Part shown: positions 50,211 to 62,169 of the stretch, one piece after another
Numbering within the stretch: the first letter of the stretch is position 1
Layout: every line of letters starts with the position of its first letter
Assembly: GCA_003667245.1 (NCBI GenBank)
Contig: RCNN01000210.1
Span: forward strand, 17,954 to 81,953
Length of the DNA stretch: 64,000 nt
From: Heterostelium multicystogenum
Taxonomy: Eukaryota > Evosea > Eumycetozoa > Acytosteliales > Acytosteliaceae
Direction: 5' to 3'
Made by a program: the position numbers and the translations under genes
Notes under the pieces: generated by a model
Databases searched by the model: none
What the model saw: only the letters and a program-made list of their open reading frames with translations
Told to the model about the DNA's origin: nothing

Positions 50211-51084
50211 ATGAGTTTCCATAAATATAAACTACAAATTTCACACTGGTCTACTTTGATTAGACAGCAGAATCAACTGAACTACCGAAATAATTATAGT
50301 AAACTAAATATAAATAAATCATTTTATTGTACTTTGAATAGTAATAGTAGCAGCAGCAGTAATAGTAATATTGGTGATGAGATAAATAGTAACAGTAGTA
50401 ATAGTGGTAATCAAAAGAGTCAACAGCAGCAGGAAAAAGTTATTATAGACGATGTACACAATAAGCATTTTATCAATAATGAATGGATGGAGAAAAGAGT
50501 TAAACCTTTAGTTTCAAATCGAGTTGGAAAAGCCATCACACTAGTAACATGTACATTAGCTTTTTATCTGTCGATCATCTCAGAATATGGTGAATCGGGT
50601 GAAGAAACAGTCGTCACTAATGTAGGTAGAGCGAAAGAAGTAGAAGCCAAATATCTGAATGGAATTCATACTGACTTGGGCTTGATTGATTGGTTTTGGT
50701 AAATGTAGATTAGAAATTATCATGATAAGGTAGTTTCAGAATGGTTGGGATTCGATGTAAGACAGTCGATTAAAGATATTGACAGCAATTTTGAGAAGTA
50801 TTGGCCCAAAACCAATGGAGGAGAAAATCCCCCAGGAGGCAATCGATAAAATTAATCAAATGAAGCAAACCAATGGAAGCTCCACTATTGATACTACTGT
50901 TGATGTTTACATCAACTGTACCGATTACCAGTCAGGCAAACAACATCAGTCAAATAATGTGATCAATAATACTGAAAGCGCCAAGGCAGGTAGCAGTAAG
51001 AAGATGTCGGAAGTTGAAAGAATCGATGAAATCATCAGAAAATCAAGGGACGAAACAGCTAGATTAGAACAAGAAACTAGATAG
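50211..51084 (+). CDS. Putative mitochondrial single-span membrane protein of unknown function
   Basis: The N-terminus (MSFHKYKLQISHWSTLIRQQ) is basic with no acidic residue for over 50 positions, like a mitochondrial presequence. After a Ser/Asn/Gln-rich linker come the segment HFINNEWMEKRVKPLVSN and one membrane helix (AITLVTCTLAFYLSII). The C-terminal side continues YLNGIHTDLGLIDWFW, then TAA ATG TAG in frame, and then reopens in the same frame as RNYHDKVVSEWLGFDVRQ and FEKYWPKTNGGENP. A break in the C5 run near 50830 leads to QEAIDKINQMKQ and a charged helical tail (VERIDEIIRKSRDE). The two in-frame stops (50701-50709) are odd, since no simple splice removes them without creating another stop. 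Family not recognised. Confidence 0.55.
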
Positions 51085-51366
51085 AGCTTTCGAAATTTTA
51101 AATAGTAAAGAAAAGAAAAATTAGATTGGAAGCATTGAATAAATAATAATAATAATAAAGCAATCAGTCATTTCTTTGTCTGTGTTTGATGCCGATGAAT
51201 CAGAGATCGCTGTGGGTTTGTGCACTGCACTAATCTTAAAAAAAAAATATTTAATCAAGTTTGGTGGTTTTTTCAGTGGTTTAAAAAGGAAGGTCCTCAT
51301 GTTCTAGTTCACATTTAATTTATCAAATTTATAATTGTTTCATAAAGATATTTGCTTACAAATAGA

Positions 51367-52747
51367 ATGCAGGTCAAATATTTATTGTTGGCACTATTGG
51401 TGGCTGCGATAGTGTCGAGTGCATTTGTTGCTGGATACGAGGACAGTGATGAGGAAGACTCTGACCTCGCACAGAATAAAGATGTTAAACAGAGAAACTT
51501 GGTGCGTGAGAATGTGCGCTTCAAAAACATTGTCACCAACGCTGACAAATATTACTATAAAACCGGCAGACGAACATTCCCAGCCGACAGAATGACACTT
51601 GCTTATGTCACACCATGGAATTCGCGTGGCTATCAAAATGCAGAGTTGTTTAAGGGCAAATTCACACATATCTCGCCAGTCTGGATACAAATCATCATCA
51701 AAGATAAAATCAAAAGTTGATTTCCAAGGTTTCCACGACGTAGATAAAGACTGGATGGCAAAAGTTAGAGGTGGCCCAAGAAAAACAAAGATTGTCCCAC
51801 GTTATATTTTTGAAGGATTTCGTGGAAAGCAGCTGGAGACAGTCTTTGAGGGTAATACTTTGGCAGACATGCTCCTCAAATCTGCTGTGTATGTTGTATA
51901 TTATGATAAGCTATTTAAATAAGACAACTAATCCAAGTATTTATTCAGAGAAAGTGACTTTGATGGAATTGTATTGGAAGGTGTAGTTCCCTACTTTGAA
52001 ATAAATAAGGAGCTCAGAAATAAGTTTGTTGAGACTGTCTATAAGATATTTAAGAAAGCAGGTAAGGAGTTGATTATAGTATCACCTGTAAGTATTGAAT
52101 AGGACCAATTCATACTATTTGTAATCCATATTAATGACTGGATTATTATTATTAGCCATTGGGAACCAAGTTGGTAAATAAAGAGGATTTAATACAGTTG
52201 GGTCAGTGGTGTGACGGAATCTCGGTAATGACCTATGATTATGATCCAAACCAAGGACAGTTGTCTCCATTGAAGATGTCAGAGTACATCGTGTATTCAC
52301 TAAAGGAAAGTGGAAAGTTCGAAATGTCAAAAACTACTATTGGGACTACCCTTCTATGGATATACTGGCGTTGCTGGAAATCAAAGCTGAACCGATCCTC
52401 GGAAACAAGTATATTGATTTTCTTCGGAAGTACAAACCAAAGAAGATAGTTTGGGATACAGATTTACATGAGCATGTTTTCACCTTTAAGAATCAAGACG
52501 GTGTCGATCAATGGGTCAACTTCCCATCACTTCTTTTCCTAGAAGAGAGAATCCAATTGGCCAAAGACAATGGATGTTCCTTATCTATTTGGGAAATTGG
52601 TCAGGTAAGATCAGGATCAACTAAAACTATATTTATATAATATATAATCTAAATTCATGAATATCAAATTTATTAACCAAACTCAAATTATTACTCCTAA
52701 CTTATAATATAAATAGGGATTAAAATTATTTTTATGATTTATTGTAG
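51367..52747 (+). CDS. chid1: Chitinase-domain-containing protein 1 (CHID1)-like GH18 protein
   Basis: Secreted or lysosomal GH18-fold protein; human CHID1 (SI-CLP) binds saccharides and lacks classic chitinase activity. The ATG at 51367 gives a signal peptide (MQVKYLLLALLVAAIVSSAF). Domain sequence follows: MTLAYVTPWNSRGY, FTHISPVW, VDFQGFHDVDKDWMAKVR, KIVPRYIFEGF, SDFDGIVLEGV, WCDGISVMTYDYDPN, IGLPFYGYTG and GCSLSIWEIGQ. Introns are 51889-51948, 52088-52155 and 52605-52716. The short last exon, once one T is removed near 52730, ends GLKLFYDLL, equal to the family's conserved end. Other breaks: near 51695, 52338 (GGG) and 52388 (AAA). In DFDGIVLE the position of the chitinase DxxDxDxE motif is degenerate, which fits a non-chitinolytic CHID1. 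Confidence 0.9.
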
Positions 52748-54876
52748 AGTAGCAGTAGAAGTAGTAGCACTACTGGAGATAGAGATAGATATAAGTGATG
52801 GTCATACAATCAGCCATTCAAGTATGGTAAGCGATTAGCCGATCTTTCAGTCAATCTATCGATCAATTTTAAGAAAGACACAATAAAACAAAGTAGTCAC
52901 AAATCACATGATACATATTTGGAAATATTATAGTTTGTAGAATAGGATGGTGATTATCGTTGAAATCAATCATTTAAACAACAGTCCACTTGTTCAGCTC
53001 AGTTTAGTTGAATTTCTTTTATAGTACTATTGTTTCGGTTTACCACAAATGTGCCAAGAATTAATTACCATTCATTCAAAATTAATTGGTAGAGATAATA
53101 ATAATTATAGATTATATTTGCTTTCAACTCCATCCATAATAATAATAATAATAATAACAATAATAACTTCTTCTACTTCTTTCTTTCTTTTTTAGGAAAC
53201 TACAGTAACTCTTCTTGAATGTACCGTGAAGTGAGATTGTTTAATAGATTTACATCAAATTTGCAAGAGATAGATAGAAGTATTTGATTTGTTTTAATAT
53301 ATGGTTTGGTAAACCTCATATATATATAAGTGGGAAGTTCAGTGTGTTAGTTATTGTTGTTCATTCGTGCACTCATTTTAGTCTAAGATTGGTCTTAAAT
53401 GGTAGGTAGAAGAGGAAGTGGATTGTTGTTGTTGATCGAAAAGATTGGAGTTTTAAAAGTTGTCATGCTGCAGTGCTGTGTTGTGATGAGTTGTGGATCG
53501 AAGGTATCAACTTTGATTATTGTTGTTGATGATGTTGTTGTTGTCGAGATAAATTAGTTAACTAAAGATTGTTTTACGGTTTTTAGTTGAGTGGGTATTG
53601 TTTATTAGTTTGATTGATTGATTTAATTGTGTGTTGTTGTTTATACATTCTAACCCAAAACTCAGTGTCCACTTGGAGAATGGCATACACCACCACTACC
53701 ACCACCAATACCACCACTTTTATTACATTTGCTTCTATTCTTACCAGTTGCAAGTAAGAGATTTACAGATGAATACAAATTATTCAGGATCTGTTATATT
53801 TATGATTTGATTAATACTAATGTGATTGTGATTTGTGATTTGTGATTTGTGGTGGTATAAGTAGTAGTGCCCAATTACCCTGGGTATATCAGTTGTACTA
53901 CTGCTTGGATTGGTTATTTAAATTGACAAGTAATTGTGGTCAATAGAGATTGAGATTGGATTTGATGTTGAGTAAATAGTAGTTTGATTTGATATTGTTT
54001 AACATCATCATACATTTTATTTCAAACAAATATAACAGATTCTTATATTTTTGTGTAGTAAATGATACATTGTTAGTTATTATAAATCTACTGTTGGCTG
54101 TTGGTGTGAGTATCTTTCATAATACATAACATATAAATCTAATGAAATTTACTAAGAAGTGCAATTGACAAGAAACAATAACAACAACAACAAAACAACA
54201 ACAACAACAACAACAAACAACAACAACAACAATAAAACAATAAATATATATCTTAAGGGTGCATAGCACGCATCGTACATGGTGCATATGGTACATGTTA
54301 CATGCTCTAAATGTTGTACACCTCAGCATGTTGATCAAATTGAAAGAAGAATGCAACAACTATTAGCATTTTAACAATAACAATCACTATAGAGTATGGA
54401 TAGTAAAAGTAGAGATGGCAGTGAAGAGATGTAGTAATATCCACATGCTGCAGCCAATCCTTTCAATTTAACATGGGATGATTGGGTGATTTGTGGAAGA
54501 GGTTTGAACAACAAAGCATAGGAAGTTGGTATTAATTACCGATAATCAATAATAGATAAAGAGTTTCAACTACAATTTAATATTCATTATATATATATTT
54601 AGCTATCATCTTGTTTTAAATATTAATACATTCCTTTAAACAAACTAAACAAATAAAAGGAGATCCAATCCTACCTAGTTAATCAAATCAATCCAATAAT
54701 CCAATATATATTATCATAACCAAACTATTAAACAAAAACTATAAATCTAAACACTCAATCAACTTATCTTGCTTGTTTTAGTCTACCACCTTCCTACCTA
54801 CTTGATACTTCATACTCCTCTAACTTGGATCGATATTAATTAATACTTTATACCATTTAATTAAAATTCACCAAAT
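52748..54876. other. AT-rich intergenic region
   Basis: A 2.1 kb spacer with AAT, GTT/TTG and CAA arrays (about 53138-53162, 53516-53545, 54180-54237). The repeats generate a poly-Val/Cys minus-strand ORF that is not a gene. A patch at 53665-53755 is CCA-rich but has no support as coding. Nothing else recognised. Confidence 0.6.
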
Positions 54877-55089
54877 ATGTATTCTAAATCAATCATAAGT
54901 ATAATGTTGATAGTAACAGTGGTTATTCTATCGTTTGTAATGGTGTCATATGCTACTACAATTGAAGACTGTAAGAGGAGTTGTGGAAGAGACTTTAACG
55001 AATGCAGAGCACACAAGTTCCTCCGATGCGGTGACACCAGAAGCTCCTGCTACGAAAAATGTGATGGAAAAACCTTCAACAATTATTAA
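54877..55089 (+). CDS. Small secreted six-cysteine protein (70 residues)
   Basis: A clear signal peptide (MYSKSIISIMLIVTVVILSF, then VMVSYA) is followed by a mature domain of about 44 residues. Its six cysteines are in the pattern C-x3-C-x6-C-x7-C-x6-C-x3-C (DCKRSCGRDFNEC, then HKFLRCGDTRSSCYEKC). The spacing is symmetric, as expected for two helices each carrying a CxxxC pair with further disulfides, in the manner of alpha-hairpinin-type folds. The frame is complete, intronless and isolated by AT-rich DNA on both sides. Function unknown: candidates are extracellular signalling, a matrix component or a defence peptide. I do not recognise a named family. Confidence 0.7.
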   Translation: MYSKSIISIMLIVTVVILSFVMVSYATTIEDCKRSCGRDFNECRAHKFLRCGDTRSSCYEKCDGKTFNNY

Positions 55090-55219
55090 CCATAGTCTTC
55101 AATGCTGCCTATCCGAATCATCAGCTTAATCATGTTGTACAAACTAAACCATAGTAATAATAATAAATGATCATATAATATCAATTATAGATATATATAT
55201 CCTTAATTTATTAACTTAA

Positions 55220-57368
55220 TTAAAAGTCATCGTCTGCAATTCCCATCAATTCGGCAATCGATATCTTTGGTTCTGGCGCCGCCTTCTGTGTTTCCATAGG
55301 TTGAGCAGCCTTTGCTTTACTATTACTACTAATATTGTTGTTTGGTTGTTGTTTCTTGTTTTGTTGTTGTTGTTGTAGTTGTTTCTTCTGCATTGCTTCA
55401 TATTCTTTTACAAGATCATCATCATCAGCAGTGATTTTAGAGGATTGTTCCACCTTTTTAGCCTGCTGTTTTGGCTTCTTTGGTTTAGCCTTGTTGTCTG
55501 TATCGCTGTTGTCATTGTCGTTGTTGTTTGTCGTTGCTTTTAGATGGTGCTGTGGATGTTTGCGAATTTATATTGATATTGTTGTGTTTGGTGCAGCGGG
55601 CTCATCGTCACTGTCTGCAAATGAAACCAAATCATCTTTGGAATTGGTTGGTAATACAACTGGAGTTTGTTTTGGTTTGGCTGGTTTCTTCTTCTTTAGA
55701 TCAGCCTTTGGCTTTCCAGTCAGATCATCATCGTCTTCCAAAGACTTAATTCTTTCGCCGAAGCTGATAAAGTCGCTGTCCTTAAATTCATTCTTCTCTT
55801 TCTTTTGTTTCTTCATTGGTATATCGTCTTTTAGCATTAAGTGTCTTCTTCTCAAACTGTTTCTTCTCGTCTTTATCTCTATTATTATCTCTATCTTTCT
55901 TGGTAAAACTCTTCTTAACTTGCTTCTCTACATCTCCATCAATATTATCTTCTTCCTCCTCCTCCTCAGCTCTATTCTTTCTCTTTAGATTCACTGTCTT
56001 CTCAAATCGACTATTACTGTCCTTGGTACTGTTATTGTCTTTTGTTGGCTTTCTTTGTTGCTTATTATCATTGTCTTTAATAGATTTCTTATTATTTGGT
56101 TGAACTCTTTCAAACTTGCTCTTCTTATCTTGAGTGGCTGCTGGTTGTTTCTTCTTTATGATTGGTTTCTGTTTCTTCATTGGCTGGTCTTCAGCGTCGC
56201 TGTCGTCAGACTTGTCCGATTCCGAATCAGAGCTTTCATTCTCCTTTTGTTGCTTTCTTAATTGCACGAGTTCAATTCTTTCCTTTCGCTTGGTGATGAA
56301 TTCTCTCTTCTCCGTGTTTTCCTTTCTCTTCTTGTGTTTGTTAATCAGATTCTCAGAGAATGGTTTGCCATCCAAGCTGTCTAGATGTGGAAACATCTCC
56401 TTCATAACCTGCTTGTAGTCTTCCAGCTCTGTTATCTTATTTCCAATTAAACTCAAACTCTTTTAAACTCTTTAATTTAGATAATGGCTCGATATCCCTA
56501 GATACATTCATTTGTACACAACAAAAACAACATCATTAGTATTAAGCATACACCAATCTCTTGTGGTTTCTAGATATCTACATACTTGTACGATTGGATC
56601 AGATTATGTGAGAGATCAACGATTTGAAGATTGAATAGCAATTGAATCTTTGGGTCAATGGAGAAAATCTTGTTGTTGGCTGCTCTCAGTTCCTTCAACT
56701 ATAGACATAGACGATTGAATCAGAGTTAGTAGTTTGCAGCGAATAGTCCAGCGAGCATTTTGAACCAACTATACCTTTAAATTAGCACTCAGGTCGGGAA
56801 TATGTTTAATTTCATTGAATGAGATCGATAGCTTTGTCAACTCCTTGAGGAACTTGATACCCTGAATCTGTTCGATTTCATTGTGTGACAATACCAATGT
56901 GTTCAAGTTGGGTAGATACTCCATATTCTCAATCAATCCAATCTTGTTGTTATTCAACACGAGTGCATTCAAATTGCTTAGCTTCATAACACCTTCAATT
57001 CTCTTGATCTTATTGTGTGATCCATTGAACACTGTTGTCCGATAAAGTCAGTCAATTAGAATAAGAAATCTATCTATTTATCTCTAGATTCAAGAAAGAC
57101 TGATGTATCATACCTTTTAAATTTAGTCATCACTTAACATCAATCATCCTCTCTAGCTTATTGTGTGAACATTGAGATGCTCAAGAGTAAGTACATCCTT
57201 CAAGCCTTGGAATGCAGCCATTTCATTCTTTGAAAGATCTACTCTCTTCAGCTCGAGACAACTGCTTAGATCGCCAATAGCATCGACACCCTTCTCGGTG
57301 AAGCTGATAGCCTTCACATTTGAAAGATCAGGGTATGATTCAATAAGCACTTCAGCAGTAAGCTTCAT
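55220..57368 (-). CDS. SDS22-type leucine-rich-repeat protein with long charged tail
   Basis: Protein-interaction scaffold, possibly nuclear or nucleolar. The start used is ATG 57368 (MKLTAEVLIESYPDLSN); the frame is open further upstream (GLTSRLEVGR), so an earlier exon is possible. LRRs of about 22 residues follow: LKRVDLSKNEMAAFQGL, FNGSHNKIKRIEGVMKL, LNALVLNNNKIGLIENM, LNTLVLSHNEIEQIQGI and LSISFNEIKHIP. An LRR cap-like segment (LIGNKITELEDYKQVMKEMF) closes the array. The second half is Lys/Glu/Asp-rich with basic clusters (KKRKENTEKREFITKRKE, MKKQKPIIKKKQ) and an E7 run, and it ends ISIAELMGIADDDF. Several introns interrupt the LRR half (for example after SANLK). Breaks occur near 57163, 57105, 56440, 55850 and 55550. 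Gene identity unknown. Confidence 0.75.
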
Positions 57369-57676
57369 TCTTCCCACTTCAAGTCTACTTGTCAAGCCTC
57401 TAATCTAATATAATCTAATCTAATCTAAACTAAACAATACAAAATGGATAGCTAATAAAGTAATAAGGTTCGTACTACAGTAGTTTTTCACTGTGTGCAA
57501 ATCAAATTAATACTAGTCTGAAACCAAAAGTTTTCGTTCGTTTTATTTTTACACTAAAACAGGCAATTAAAATTACAGATGTGTGATAATTAAGTGTGGT
57601 GATGCTGCTCAGATCAGCTAAGTTCTGAGTTGACTGATTGGTTGTTGTTAGATGTCATCGGAAGACTTAGTTGTTG

Positions 57677-59796
57677 TTATATTATTTGTTGTGGTTGAAG
57701 CTGTTGTTTGTTGAACCGGTTTGTTGATTCTGTTGTTGTTCTTTCTACTTTCTTGTTTTGTTCTTCTACGAGCTTGGCGTATTCACCTTTGTACTCTAAC
57801 AGCTGGAAATGATTACCACGCTCAATGATGTGCCATTCTTTAGAACTAAGATCTCATCACAGTGCATGATGGTTGAGAGTCTGTGTGCGATGATCAATGT
57901 CGTTCTGCCCTTGGAATATCGTTCAGAGACTTTTGGATGTTTTTCTCTGTCTTGGAATCGAGCGCACTGGTTGCTTCGTCGAGAATCAAAATGGGTGGAT
58001 TTTTGAGAATGGTTCTGGCAATAGCCACTCTTTGCTTCTCTCCACCTGAAAGTCGGAGACCACGCTCCCGACTATTGTTGCAAATCCCTCTGGTGAATTA
58101 TTGATAAACTGAAGAATCTGTGCTCTGTCTGCTGCATCGATTAGATCTTCGTCGGAGCAATCACGCTTTCCAAATCCAATGTTGAATGCAATAGTATCGT
58201 TGAATAGTACGGTGTCTTGTGGAACTACACTATGGCGGCACGCAGTGAGACCTGTGTTACCGATCGAATATCTTTGATTTCCAACTAATATTTCACCCTC
58301 GTTGACATCGTAGAAACGACAGAGTAGACGGAAAATAGTTGACTTTTCCACCACCGGTTTCTCCGACAATGGCAACTGATTTTCCAGCTGGAACACGGAA
58401 AGACACATTGTCCAATATCTTGTTGCCATTCTTGTAGGAGAACGACACATTGTTGAATTCAATAGAGGGCAGCTCCTGATCTGCAGTGGTGTAGGAGAGT
58501 GGAACTGCGTTGGGAGCATCGTCGACTTCTGGTTTAGTGTTCAGCAGCTCTATAAGATTTTCCATATCTGTAAATGCTTGGATAATCATACGGTAGCTAG
58601 TTCCAAGCCAAGAGAGAGGCTGGAACATCTGTGCAATATAGGTGTTGATGGCGATGATATCACCAATAGTGAAGCCGCCCAGCGACGCCATGTATGTTGC
58701 GTAAAGGAGTCCCAGGGTAGATCCGATGATGATGATGGAGACTGACCAGTATTCAAAGCGACATATGTCGACTTGGCTTGTGCATTGATATTGTGGTATT
58801 GCTTGAGAGCCTCCTCATATCGAGAGCGCTCATATGCCTCTGAAGTAAAGTATTTGATAGTCTCAAAGTTCTGCAATGATCCATACGAATTGTCCGATGC
58901 TTCACGTTCTTTTTTGTTTGCCAGTCTTCTAAATTGATTTCGATACTCTGTGACTGAAAGGGTGAATGCTACATAAGCAATGCAGCAAGTGAGATTGATC
59001 ACTGAGAAGTAAAATCCATAGGAAAAGAGGAGGAAGATGGTCACAGTGAAAAGCTCCAATATTGTTGGGAAAATATTAATAGCAGAAGCGAGAGGAGAGT
59101 AACAATGCTATCAGTACCACGCTCTACAATCTTGATTAAACCACCACTTCTCTTGCTCAAGTGGAACGACAACGAAAGCTTGTGCATATGATCGAAAGTT
59201 TCGAGCGACACGACCCGAATCGCACCATTACTAACCTCCTGAAACACCAATCTCTCATGTCGAATATACTCTTTTGCACAATCGCCAGGAAACCAAACCA
59301 AAGTATCAGCTTAACTGGTACAACATCAGGTAAAAGAGTTTAAAATTTTCTAAACATATACATTCTTTGTTAGTTTGAGCTCTATTCTATCATGAATTTA
59401 CCTATGTCTATCTATATCTGTATAGGCAGGCATATGTATTACATACAGTGAAAATTTGTGGGACATATAAGTTGATTGCTTTCGATAGGAAGATGATAGA
59501 GACGGAGATGACGACTCTGACTTTTGCTGAGAATGTATTCTTGGTCCAGTAGTAAGGAAACAGCGCTTTTATCATGCTCCAAGCAGTGACGAACGAAGGT
59601 CTCTTCAAAGAGAAGTCCTCCGAATTCGGAGTGGCAAGCGACACACTCAGCTTGGCGAGTGGTACCTTATATTGCTTACTTTGTTCTCCGTACTATTTTC
59701 ACCCTCCACTTTCTCCAAAAGCAATCCTTTTTCCAGATCCACAGAATTCTCATTCTGTCGTACTGTCCTCATAGTCAAACCACCAAACCGACCCAT
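57677..59796 (-). CDS. ABC half-transporter of the ABCB6/HMT1 (ATM1-like) group
   Basis: Members export or import thiol conjugates, heme precursors or metal-chelate complexes in mitochondrial, vacuolar or endolysosomal membranes. The start at 59796 gives [17 protein letters not shown]. The membrane part includes [74 protein letters not shown] and [19 protein letters not shown]. These follow ABCB6 closely. The nucleotide-binding domain has Walker A GETGGGKST (interrupted by a break near 58340), [35 protein letters not shown] and AHRLST. The stop is at 57677-57679 after LQPQQII. An intron begins near 59455. Breaks lie near 59642, 59250, 58755, 58340, 58070 and 57905. The long N-terminal extra domain of animal ABCB6 is absent; start and localisation are uncertain. 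Confidence 0.85.
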
Positions 59797-60799
59797 TTTC
59801 TATTTTTACTTTATATATATATCTTATCTTTATCTTATGTATGTTTGTTGAATAAAACTATGTATATGTGTATATGTATGTATATATGTATCTATGAAAG
59901 TTAATCATAAAATAGGTTCTTGACTTTTGGTCAGATAATTAAAATTATGATTGATTGAGTGCACTAAAATTTAGCTATTTAAAGAGATGGCTGGCACTTG
60001 CACAAAAGTAAACAATTCTCTGCAAATGCAATAATCAACAGAATATAATTCATTAATGGAAAGATTCTTCATTTTAAAAATTACTAAAAAGGAAAATGGA
60101 AGCTCTCAATTAATTTTCATTTTTTTGCAAACTAATTATTATCTGTTACAAATTCTACACATTAACTAACTTTGTAAGAGTAAATACCGTTTGACACGTG
60201 ATGTCAACACATGCCATTTAAATAGCTAACTTGTCAAAATCTATTTTAAAAAAGTATATTCCATATGGAAATCGAACATCAGTAAAGCCAACCTACATTT
60301 TACCATGTTGTCTTTAATTGAATTCCACCATTCTATTTAATGTTCTACACTAACTACAACTTAGTATACAAACTTTATATAGACCGACAGATCTGACCCA
60401 TTATAATATCAATGGGTGTTACGTTTAAATTGAACTAATACTTAAATATAACTTGATTCTACTTTTAGTTCATATTGCTAATACTAGTATTAGAATAATA
60501 ATAACAATAACATATATTTTCAATATATTTGCATGAATTGTTTAATATTAGTGTTACTTTAGAAAAAGTTATGCAAAGTGGACTTGAATATTTACAAGAA
60601 ATGAGCTTTGATATTATTAATAACTTTGCAAAATCCAATTGAATTACACAGTGGCAAAGCATTTTTGGAGATATCAAACTTTAAAAAGAAAGAAAGAATA
60701 AAATAAAACGTATACATATCATTAGTATCAAATAAGTAGGGTTTATCAGAATTAGAATGATATATATTCGTATATAATAGCAGTAGTAGTGATGATGCA
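59797..60799. other. Intergenic region
   Basis: 1 kb AT-rich spacer between the divergent ABC transporter and SAM-like genes, so it should contain both promoters. The only ORFs are short and random. No RNA gene seen. Confidence 0.55.
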
Positions 60800-61732
60800 A
60801 TGAATGAAACAAATAGATTTCTAAATAGATGAGCTAACCAATTATAGATATAAAAACCTCACCTTTGGGTGCTAAAGCTATTGAGAAGTTTTATTGGATC
60901 TCTCTACAAGCACCCATTACCTATAAATAAAGATAGTATGTAATAATACTAATTGTAATTATACACATACATTCATTCATTCGTCATTTATCTATGTCTA
61001 TGATTAGTGCTAACTATATCATTGCTATTGTTTAATACACCACTATAGACTGTCAGACATTATTTGGTTGTGGCAAATACATTGCTCATTTGGTTGCCAA
61101 CTTTGATTTGAAGAAACAAAATTTTGGCACATCTTCACAAAGAAATAATAATAATATCAATAACAACAGCAACAACAACAACTTTAGTATCAATAATGGA
61201 ATGAATGATATTGAAGATTTCTTATCAAATTGTAAGTAGTTGTTGAGATCATTGGATGAGATGGTTAACTAACAGGTACTTTGATACGGGTTATCTAGAT
61301 AATCCACCCGAATCATTTGAAGAGTGGCTAAAGAGCATAAATTGTTTCCAGTATCTTGATTTGTTTGTAAAGAATGGTTTTACTAATGTGGAGCATATTT
61401 ATTATATCGATCAATCTTTGTTTGACAGTTTTCCAGGTGAGGTCCTCTTTCTAAATCAGAAGGTTATATTGAAGGCAGTTGCTGAGTATCAGAGGTTCCA
61501 TGATCTAATTAATAACACCAAGCACCATAACAGTAATGGCTACAACAACAACAACCACAGGAATAATCAACAACATGTCAGTAAAGATTTTCATCAGATG
61601 CGTACACACTATGAAATAGAGGATGAAGGCATACTTCAAAATCCATCACCACCAGTAGATAGAGATTTTGAGGATAGCGACAATGACAACGACATTACAA
61701 TAAGAGAATGGAACGATAAACAACAACAATGA
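60800..61732 (+). CDS. SAM-domain-like protein, uncharacterised
   Basis: The clear part (61256-61732) contains a sterile-alpha-motif-like helical bundle: FEEWLKSINCFQYLDLFVKN, then GFTNVEHIYYIDQSLFDSF, then NQKVILKAVAEYQRF. SAM domains mediate protein or RNA interactions. It continues into a His/Asn-rich and acidic tail (FEDSDNDNDITIREWND). An upstream exon from about 61049 reads DCQTLFGCGKYIAHLVANFD and then an Asn run; its acceptor CACTATAG and the intron 60910-61048 fit. A further upstream exon from ATG 60800 shows coding-like fragments (AKAIEKFYWISLQAPITYK) in broken frames. The junction near 61234-61276 (GTAAGT...TAACTAACAG) is probably an intron. The gene may extend beyond the stop at 61732. 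Confidence 0.55.
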
Positions 61733-62169
61733 TGTTTGAAAACAATGACATTATATTGGATTTTCAACCTGATATTGTCAATCTAAACCTTGATAAAATA
61801 TGGCCGTCCATTAGTACTGCGGATATCAAAAAGAAAACCGATCCAGATGGTAGGATTATGATAGAATGGGTCTAAGGTTTATAATACCGTTTGACTAACT
61901 TTTCATTTGAAAATTTAAGTTTTATGTGCGAGCTAAAGAGGAAACAATAGGTACAATGAGAATCAAACATATTGAATTGGACAGAACATCGTTGGTTGCA
62001 AATGTGCTGGGATCAATCAAATTTCAACCAAGCAAATTTTCTAATCCAACCAGATTATAGGCTGGACATTGAATTTTCTGGAGACTTGAAGAGAGTTATG
62101 TCGGTTAAAATGCAATTGTGCTTATAGGGGATCTGGAGAAAATACTGCAAGCATATATGTGCCATATTA
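61733..62169 (+). other. Coding-like stretch between SAM-like gene and MUS81, unassigned
   Basis: Directly after the TGA at 61732, another frame continues as FENNDIILDFQPDIVNLNLD and KIWPSISTADIKKKTDPD. It then meets an intron-like GTAGGA...TTTAAG (about 61850-61919) and FYVRAKEETIGTMRIK, with SLVANVLGSIKFQPSKFSNP. After that come LDIEFSGDLKRVMSVKMQLC and SGENTASIYVPYYCLYHLS in shifted frames. This reads like a folded domain, either the C-terminus of the SAM-like protein or the N-terminus of MUS81. I do not recognise it. Confidence 0.45.

Noticed and set aside
54117..54359. Minus-strand ORF with poly-Val/Cys runs
   Set aside because: Arises from CAA microsatellites.
55335..55988. 217-codon plus-strand ORF rich in Ser, Phe, Cys and Leu
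   Set aside because: Antisense of the Lys/Glu-rich tail of the LRR protein.
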